From contig JANFOE010000054.1 of the NCBI GenBank assembly GCA_025667525.1, positions 558,001 through 622,000 on the forward strand: DNA of 64,000 bases, given 5' to 3'. The position numbers and the translations under genes were made by a program. The notes below the pieces were generated by a model. That model was not told the origin of the DNA. It was given only the letters and a program-made list of their open reading frames with translations, and ran no database searches. Source of the stretch: Glebionis coronaria (taxonomy: Eukaryota; Streptophyta; Magnoliopsida; Asterales; Asteraceae). Each line of letters opens with the position of its first letter. The stretch's first letter is position 1. Shown here piece by piece: positions 58,040 to 64,000 of this stretch.

Positions 58040-60929
58040 TGTAACACCCTATTATGATAATGGAATGTCACTCGTAATTATGGCGTGTCATCAAAGCATA
58101 CAAGGATAAATGTATAAAACATTACATGACCATAGGGATAACCGGAATCAAACATCGGTTCCCAAACATATGCCCAAAACATAATAAAGCCAAAAGAAAT
58201 AAATGAAAGACTAAACAAGCATAAGTATATGAAGGCAAAAAGGAAAAGAAGTCTCTAGCAGCTTCCATCATATGCACGTCCTCCAATTGCTCGAGTCTTT
58301 CCTAGGGTACCTGCCATTTTGGGACATGGAAAGGAAAGTAACGGCTGAGCAAAACGCTCAGTGCACGGATATAGACATAGTATACATGACTAAAACGTAA
58401 TAAAGACTTAATGGCAGCGGAAATGTATAAGTCCTGGAAAACCAGGAACATGTTCATAAAACTGGTTTTATAGTTTGAAAAGCCTTATGTTTATCTTATG
58501 AAAACTGTTTGACATATTTTACCATTAGCCAATATAGATCATGAAAATCCACCGTGCATGAATACTTGGAGGGGTGACCTCATCATGCAAATTAGAGGGG
58601 CTGCCTCTAATTTAATATACTGGTTTTGGGTAGGGGGGATCAGCTCCTTGTGAAGGATGCAAGGCACACACCACATTCACCATGAAATCTTGACTGAAAC
58701 ATGTAACTAGGATGCACCCATACGCCCCACATGATAAATATAAATAATATGGCCAAAAGCTGAAGGGACGCCACGAGCAATCACTCCGCCGTGGTGAAGT
58801 CATAACATTGGTGCCTCCAATGTTATGGTTATGGTACCTCCATAACTAGGTGAAACTGGTCATGCATGTATATGGCTTTAGGTATTCTAATTAAACATAA
58901 GCAATTCAAAAACATATAAAACAAATACTAGGAAAATAGTTGGCTGCATACGGGGAATCCTAATAAGGAAAGAATGTCCATACTGAAAGGACGGGAATCC
59001 GTACCTTATGTCCAGTGAACGGAGAAGACGAATGAGAGGAATCCTACTTCCGTATCACTAATGCTACATGAATACATACGTGAATAAGTATGTGACTACT
59101 AAATACGTAACTGGTTTTATATCATGTCTTAACTTATTTTATATGTTCATATCATGTTTTACTGTTTAAAGCCTTAAACTGTGTTTATCTTATATTCTGA
59201 TTAAGTATTTCTGGTATTTCATGTATTATTATACTTACTGTGTAATAATAAGTAACTTTCCAAAAATAGCAGGTTTCCTAAAGTAGAAAGTTTCCAAAAA
59301 TAGAAAGTTTCCAAAAATAGAAAGTTTCTAAAAATTGAAAGTTACCAAAAATTGAAAGTTTACAAAAATAGAAAGTTTAGAAAAAAAGAAAGATTCCAAA
59401 AATAGAAAGTTTCCAAAAATAGAATTACTGCTTTAAATAGATAAGTTTCTAAAAATAGAAGGTTTCCATAAATAGATTAGCTGCCTGAAAAAAATAAGTT
59501 TCTAAAAATAGAAAGTTTCCATAATTAGATATAAGCTGGTTAAATAAGCTAAGTATATAATTCTAAGTGTTTTCATGATTATTTCTAAGTCATATGATAT
59601 AATATATAGTTTATTAATTATTTCATGTAACTAAAATAAACTATAGGTTAAAATATTTAATTAAAGTATAATATGTTTTTAATTAAATAAAGTTAAATAC
59701 TTAGGTTAAAACATGTATAATTATTTATTAATAATATAATCTAAGTCATGTTAATTAATTAATTATAACCATGGTTTTTAAATAATTAATTAATTATAAG
59801 TCTAAAATATAAAATACTTAGGTTAATAATTTCATGATTTTAATAATTAATATAACCTAAGTCATGTTATTAAATTAATCATGTCATGTTCATTAATTTA
59901 ATTTTAACATAAGATTATAAAAAAAATAATAATCTTAACATACACCGAGAACCGGATCTTGCCTAAGAACCATGAACCGGACATGAAATCGACACCATAC
60001 CCCGAACCACATCGGGGTTCCCCTTGTCTTGTTGCTTCCGTGGGACCCACACCAACCAACCGGGACCATATGGTATCGGTGGTGGTCAAATAGCCAAACC
60101 GAGACCCCCTCGGGTTCGGTTTAGGCGTCGGCCAAGAACAAACACCCCTAAAAATACCCTTTTTGATTTATTCCAAAACCAATTTCATGTTAGATCTATG
60201 TTTTTAATTAGGTTTTAAAAAAAACACATCATGTTCATAATTATTTAAAAGATTAAATCAAAAGAAAAGGGTTAAAAGAATTACCAAATGCGTGGATCTA
60301 AACAACGATGAACAAACACGAACACTAGCAACAACTCCAAGATCAAAGATCAAATAAACACCCCTTTAGTGTGTTTGAGGGTGGAGGCCAAAAAGAAAAG
60401 AAAAGGAGAAGGAGAAAACTTTTTAGGGTTTTTGTAAAATCTTCTGTAAAAGTGAAAAATGAGTAGTGGTTTTTCCTTTTACCCTCTTTAGTGAAAATTG
60501 AGATGGGCTTGGCCCATCTTTCCCTTGTAGCCGCGGGTAGGGGCCCCACATGGGGTACCCGTACCGTTTTCCGTGTCTCGATGTTTAGTTATTCGTTCGT
60601 GATTATTTGTGGTCGCGTTTAATGTGTTCTCCTTAAGTAATTATCGTGACCTAATATATTTATTTACGCTCGTAATAAATATATATACGTAATTAATAAT
60701 AGTTCGTGATTTAATTACGTTCATGATTTCATGATCGCATGTTCGTGATTAATTATTGTTTAAATAATTATTGCGTGTTCGTGCGTAATAAATACTTATC
60801 GTGTTCTAACACGTACATAATACGTAAAATTCTTATTCGTGAACGTAAACATGCTATAAAAGGAAAGTTCTAATCATGTACGTACGATTATAGATGTACT
60901 GTTCATGGTAAAAGCATGCGGGTTTTACA
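58040..60929 (-). repeat. 5' LTR of retrotransposon 3 (2890 bp)
   Basis: Partner of 50799-53728; differs by scattered substitutions and by copy number in the 17-bp array. Confidence 0.92.
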
Positions 60930-61686
60930 ATAGTGTTCTTTTCACATAATTTCTTTCGCATCAAACACCTCCTCAGTTGGTTTCTAATGGAAAAGAATGA
61001 TGGTGCATAAACTGAAACCATAAAGAATGGTGGTACAGATGTGGTTTCTTATGGGTAAGAATGGTGGTACATAAACTGAAGCCATAAAATATGTTGGATA
61101 AAGATTTTATGGAATGGATCCTGAGATGGATAAAGATTTTAAAGATTCCAGTTGGGTCTTGAGGCAAGCAATGCCAAACATACGAATTATCTCAGGAGCT
61201 TCCATCTAGTTAGTATTTGCCATCATTTACTCGATATCATCTATCTTGGTTTAGGAATTTAGATCAGCTATGTTCATCGAACTATCTTTGTTGGAGTGGA
61301 ACTTCATGGTGGTAATTGATGAGATCTATGATTAATAAAGGTGTCGATTGGTTCTATTTTTTTAGTAAGATTGGTTCTATTTTTTTAGTATATGGTTAAT
61401 AGCTAGATGGAAGTTCTTGAAATGGAGATGATGAAGATGCAGTTTATGAACCCAGATGTTAGCTCTTTGTCTGGTTAAGTAAAGGATGAAAAATGTGGCT
61501 AAGTTAACGAAAGGATGAAAAGTGTGGCCAAGTTAACGAAAGTACTAACGATAACTTGTTGTTCAGTTAAGTAAAAGGTAATTTTCCAGTCAAGTATGTA
61601 TTTTGTACATAAAATAGTTCGATGGGCATAATGGATAATCTGAGAAAGTACATTGTGTATTTATGACATTTACCCTATATATGTAA

Positions 61687-62228
61687 ATATATCTGAATTT
61701 TACCTACTATCGTATCCAAGCAAATTTACAAAAAATAAGCTATAGGCAATAACTTCTAGCGTATAATATAGTTAACTCCAACTCTAGCTATATTTAAACA
61801 TTTTGAAGAAAACATATTATTATTTTTAATCTAATAAAAGTGCACATTCTAAAGATATATAGGCTTTAAATATTTTCACCAAACAATCTCAAAATATCAC
61901 CTAACTTCTTTACGAACTTTCACTTTTTCGTTACCTGCATGTCCTGATTTTTTTTCACATGCCTTCAATTTTAACTCTGTTTGTTTGCTAATTCGATCAC
62001 GTAAAATTTTCACCTTTCGTTTCATGCATCCTTAAATTTCCACCTAACGAGCATTTAAGATAACATGCATGTTCCTTAAATGCCATTTCACCTGTGTTCG
62101 TCGTACTTGACGTAAAAATTGGCTTGGTCATTTTTTATAAAAGTGGGTGGCCTTTTAATACTAAAAATGATTTATACCGAGGTTATAATTTAGGTACACA
62201 TTATTTAGATATAGATTAGCATACGGTT
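61687..62228. repeat. Segments U2 and start of V2
   Basis: Continuation of unit D beyond the Mutator-like element. 61700-62095 matches 28740-29090, and 62105-62228 matches 34190-34291 plus 35282-35312, i.e. the block-1 sequence without its long-TIR insertion. Confidence 0.7.
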
Positions 62229-62233
62229 GATTG

Positions 62234-62588
62234 TGAAGGAATCAGTCCCTTTCTCCCTCGTACTCACACCCACGTTAACACCAATTAGACTTGGTTTCAT
62301 TGCTTCTTTTTATTAATAAGGGAAAATAATTACACTTATAATATGTGAAACCTGCACCTATTTATATACCGCATACTACTAAGAAACTAACTACATAAAA
62401 CATGCATAAGAGGGAACGTGGGTAATACTCCCATGACCTCCTAAATAACAACTAGTAAAACAAACGTTCAGAAGTCCTGGTCATTTGCCATACTTTTTGG
62501 TACCCATCAACTCTTATCTTCACACTTTCTAGGCCCACAAACTGACCCATACCCGTTTATTCGTTACCCATCAAGATTAAACCCAACA
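62234..62588 (-). repeat. 3' LTR of the TRIM
   Basis: Matches 63113-63475 with a few substitutions and an 8-bp difference ('aaaacagt'). Confidence 0.92.
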
Positions 62589-62679
62589 TTCACCCCTTAA
62601 TCTTGATGTCTTTCAAGGTCTCGGCTCATGTGATCATAATCACGAACACGGTCTTTTTTGTGGCTCCTCGGTCTTCTTG

Positions 62680-62960
62680 GTCGGAACTTTCTTTCTTTCT
62701 CATTCTTCTTTCTTCAGTGACCAAGGTCAGCTTCTTTCTTTCTTTCGAGGCCTTCTTTCTTTCTTGCGAAGCGACACCGGCCTCTTTCATTCTTTCTTGT
62801 ACCGCCTCTTCTTTCTTTCATTATTTCTTGCAAGAAATCTTGCTACTTTCTTGTCGACTACTTTCTTGTCCGACTCTTTCTATCTGACTATTTCTGTCAA
62901 CTCTTTCAGTCGACTTTCTTTCTTTCTTTCTTGTGGCCTGCTACTTTCTTTCTTTTTTTA
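62680..62960. repeat. Degenerate (TTTC)n tract in the TRIM interior
   Basis: Tttctttcttt-rich sequence interspersed with 'gtcgact' and 'cttgcgaag'. The Phe/Ser/Leu-rich reading frames over it are composition artefacts. Confidence 0.8.
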
Positions 62961-63112
62961 TTCTTGCTGTGATTTCTACATCTTCCGATGTGACCAACAC
63001 TTGCTGCTTGCCTTCACCTTCCTTACTGCGTGTGCCATGCAGCGAGTGTTACGTCAGTTCTCAAAACCGACTCCCAAACCGGCCTTCTAACGAACTCAGC
63101 TCTGATACCAAA

Positions 63113-63475
63113 TGAAGGAATCAGTCCCTTTCTCCCTTGTACTCACACCCACGTTAACACCAATCAAAACAGTAGACTTGGTTTCAATGCTTCTTTTTAT
63201 TAATAAGGGAAACTAATTACACTGATAATATGTGAAACCTGCACGTATTTATATACTGCATACTACTAAGAAACTAACTACATAAAACATGCATAAGAGG
63301 GAACGTGGGTAATACTCCCATGGCCTCCTAAATACCAACTAGTAAAACAAACGTTCAGAAGTCCTGGTCATTTGCCATACTTTTTGGTACCCATCAACTC
63401 TTATCTTCACACTATCTAGGTCCACAAACTGACCCATACCCGTTTATTCGTGACCCATCAAGATTAAACCCAACA
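63113..63475 (-). repeat. 5' LTR of the TRIM
   Basis: Adjacent to the PBS, followed on the outside by GATTG. Confidence 0.92.
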
Positions 63476-64000
63476 GATTGTGGGACTCTTACCTGGGAAG
63501 TTATAAAATTAGTAAATAATTTGGATTAAGAGAATTGATATTTATGATTTTTATGAGTAATAATATATTGACTAAATTATGCTTGGATTAAAAGTTCGAG
63601 TATTTGGAGGAACAAATAAAAGATTTGTTATTGTACCTTTAAAAACGGCACGAAAAAAATATAAAGTTCGATAAGTAAAAAATAGTCAAACACAAAAATA
63701 CGAATGAGAACTACGTAAGAAAAAAAGTTTTGTCTTGCTAATAAAGTGAGTAAACATGTTTGAAAATAACATAATATATAATATAAAGTCAAACAAATTA
63801 AATTAATAAAATAGAAAAAATACGAGACAAAACAATAAAAAATTGTTTTGCCTCTCAAGAAAGCAAGTAAACAAGGAGGTAAGATGACTGAAGGACACGT
63901 ATACTCTTGTACGGAATAATAATAGATTAAACATATTTGTTGGCATTTATCATACTTTCTATTTCCCTCTCAATATTTGGCTAACTAAAATGTCTGTGTG
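63476..64000. repeat. Segments V2 and W2 of the duplicated block
   Basis: 63476-63880 matches 35300-35690; 63895-63945 ('cgtatactcttgtacggaa', 'aaacatatttgt') matches 44140-44185. No gene. The window ends in AT-rich sequence. Confidence 0.7.

Larger units (their letters stand above)
50799..60929 (-). mobile_element. LTR retrotransposon 3 (iMet-primed, Ty3/gypsy-type remnants), minus strand
   Basis: LTRs 50799-53728 and 58040-60929 (TGTAACACC ... GGTTTTACA) and a perfect 5-bp duplication ATAGT (50794-50798, 60930-60934). The PBS TGGTATCAGAGACAAGG next to the right LTR matches initiator-Met tRNA. A purine tract AGGGGGGAAGAG lies next to the left LTR. The 4.3-kb interior retains only scraps of gag, RT and integrase on the minus strand; the order gag, RT, integrase is Ty3/gypsy-like. 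It lies inside the Mutator-like element. Confidence 0.93.
50063..61675. mobile_element. Mutator-like TIR transposon, split by an LTR retrotransposon
   Basis: Terminal inverted repeats of ~316 bp (50063-50378 and about 61339-61675) that are nearly identical, starting GGGTAAATGTCATAAATACA. An 11-bp duplication TATATATGTAA flanks it exactly (50052-50062, 61676-61686). Removing the 10.1-kb retrotransposon leaves about 1.5 kb with no transposase-like frame, so it is non-autonomous. Long TIRs plus a 9-11-bp duplication fit Mutator-like elements. The paralogous empty site is near 28290. Confidence 0.9.
62234..63475 (-). mobile_element. TRIM-like LTR element, ~1.24 kb
   Basis: LTRs of 355 bp (62234-62588) and 363 bp (63113-63475) begin TGAAGGAATCAGTCCC and end AAACCCAACA. 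A perfect 5-bp duplication GATTG lies at 62229-62233 and 63476-63480. The PBS TGGTATCAGAGC (minus strand, 63099-63110) is initiator-Met type and the purine tract AAGGGGTGAA (minus) abuts the left LTR. The 524-bp interior is tttc-rich and non-coding, so it needs proteins in trans. The context resembles Ty1/copia elements. Confidence 0.93.

Noticed and set aside
50799..60929. Two-copy segmental duplication of a ~2.9-kb host sequence
   Set aside because: TG...CA ends, PBS, polypurine tract and ATAGT duplication show these are LTRs of one element.
62603..63115. Phe/Ser/Leu-rich frames resembling a membrane protein
   Set aside because: Produced by tttc-rich simple sequence inside the TRIM; three frames give similar hydrophobic strings.

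Overview
This window is repeat-dominated plant nuclear DNA. I see no intact host gene, rRNA gene or organellar block. Two Athila-type Ty3/gypsy retrotransposons, a second LTR retrotransposon lineage primed by initiator-Met tRNA, a TRIM, a tRNA-derived SINE, hAT-like MITEs and Mutator-like TIR elements point to a flowering plant, probably a eudicot. An Asteraceae origin is only a guess.

Layout. (1) 1-23.0 kb is a nested pair of Athila-like elements. Element 1 (+ strand) runs in from the left with gag-pol remnants to 4303, a long non-coding 3' region and a 3' LTR starting at 6276. Element 2 (- strand, 6405-20234) sits inside that LTR with 2.7-kb LTRs, a tRNA-Asp-type PBS and a 5-bp target duplication AGTAA. 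The rest of element 1's LTR resumes at about 20240. (2) 23.6-36.1 kb and 44.1-64 kb hold an old tandem or segmental duplication of an unidentified, now degenerate gene. Four promoter-proximal copies (A 23.6, B 30.7, C 45.0, D 47.2 kb) each keep an E2F-like TTTCCCGCC box just upstream of a TATA box. (3) The duplicated blocks have been hit by independent insertions, and the other copy often preserves the empty site: hAT-like MITEs at 28330-28698, 29795-30370 and 35714-36021, a longer hAT-like element at 24894-25805, a long-TIR element at 34292-35281, a TRIM at 62234-63475, and a 1.5-kb Mutator-like element (50063-61675). That last element was split by a 10.1-kb LTR retrotransposon (50799-60929, - strand). 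(4) 36.17-44.09 kb lies between inverted ends and looks like a large, decayed TIR transposon. It contains a PPR-like gene fragment, an exon-like ORF, a SINE, a ~430-bp satellite array and degenerate minus-strand ORFs.

All coding capacity is broken. Element 1 pol has five stop sites in one frame. Element 2 has frameshifts, stops and an Asp-to-Asn change in the reverse transcriptase active site. The third retrotransposon retains only scraps of gag, RT and integrase. The main value of the window is the readable history: which insertions came before or after the duplication, and which LTR modules (tRNA-like box, site II cluster, terminal hairpins, GCTTATT-rich U5) recur. Boundaries and target duplications were read by eye; no alignment or database search was run.
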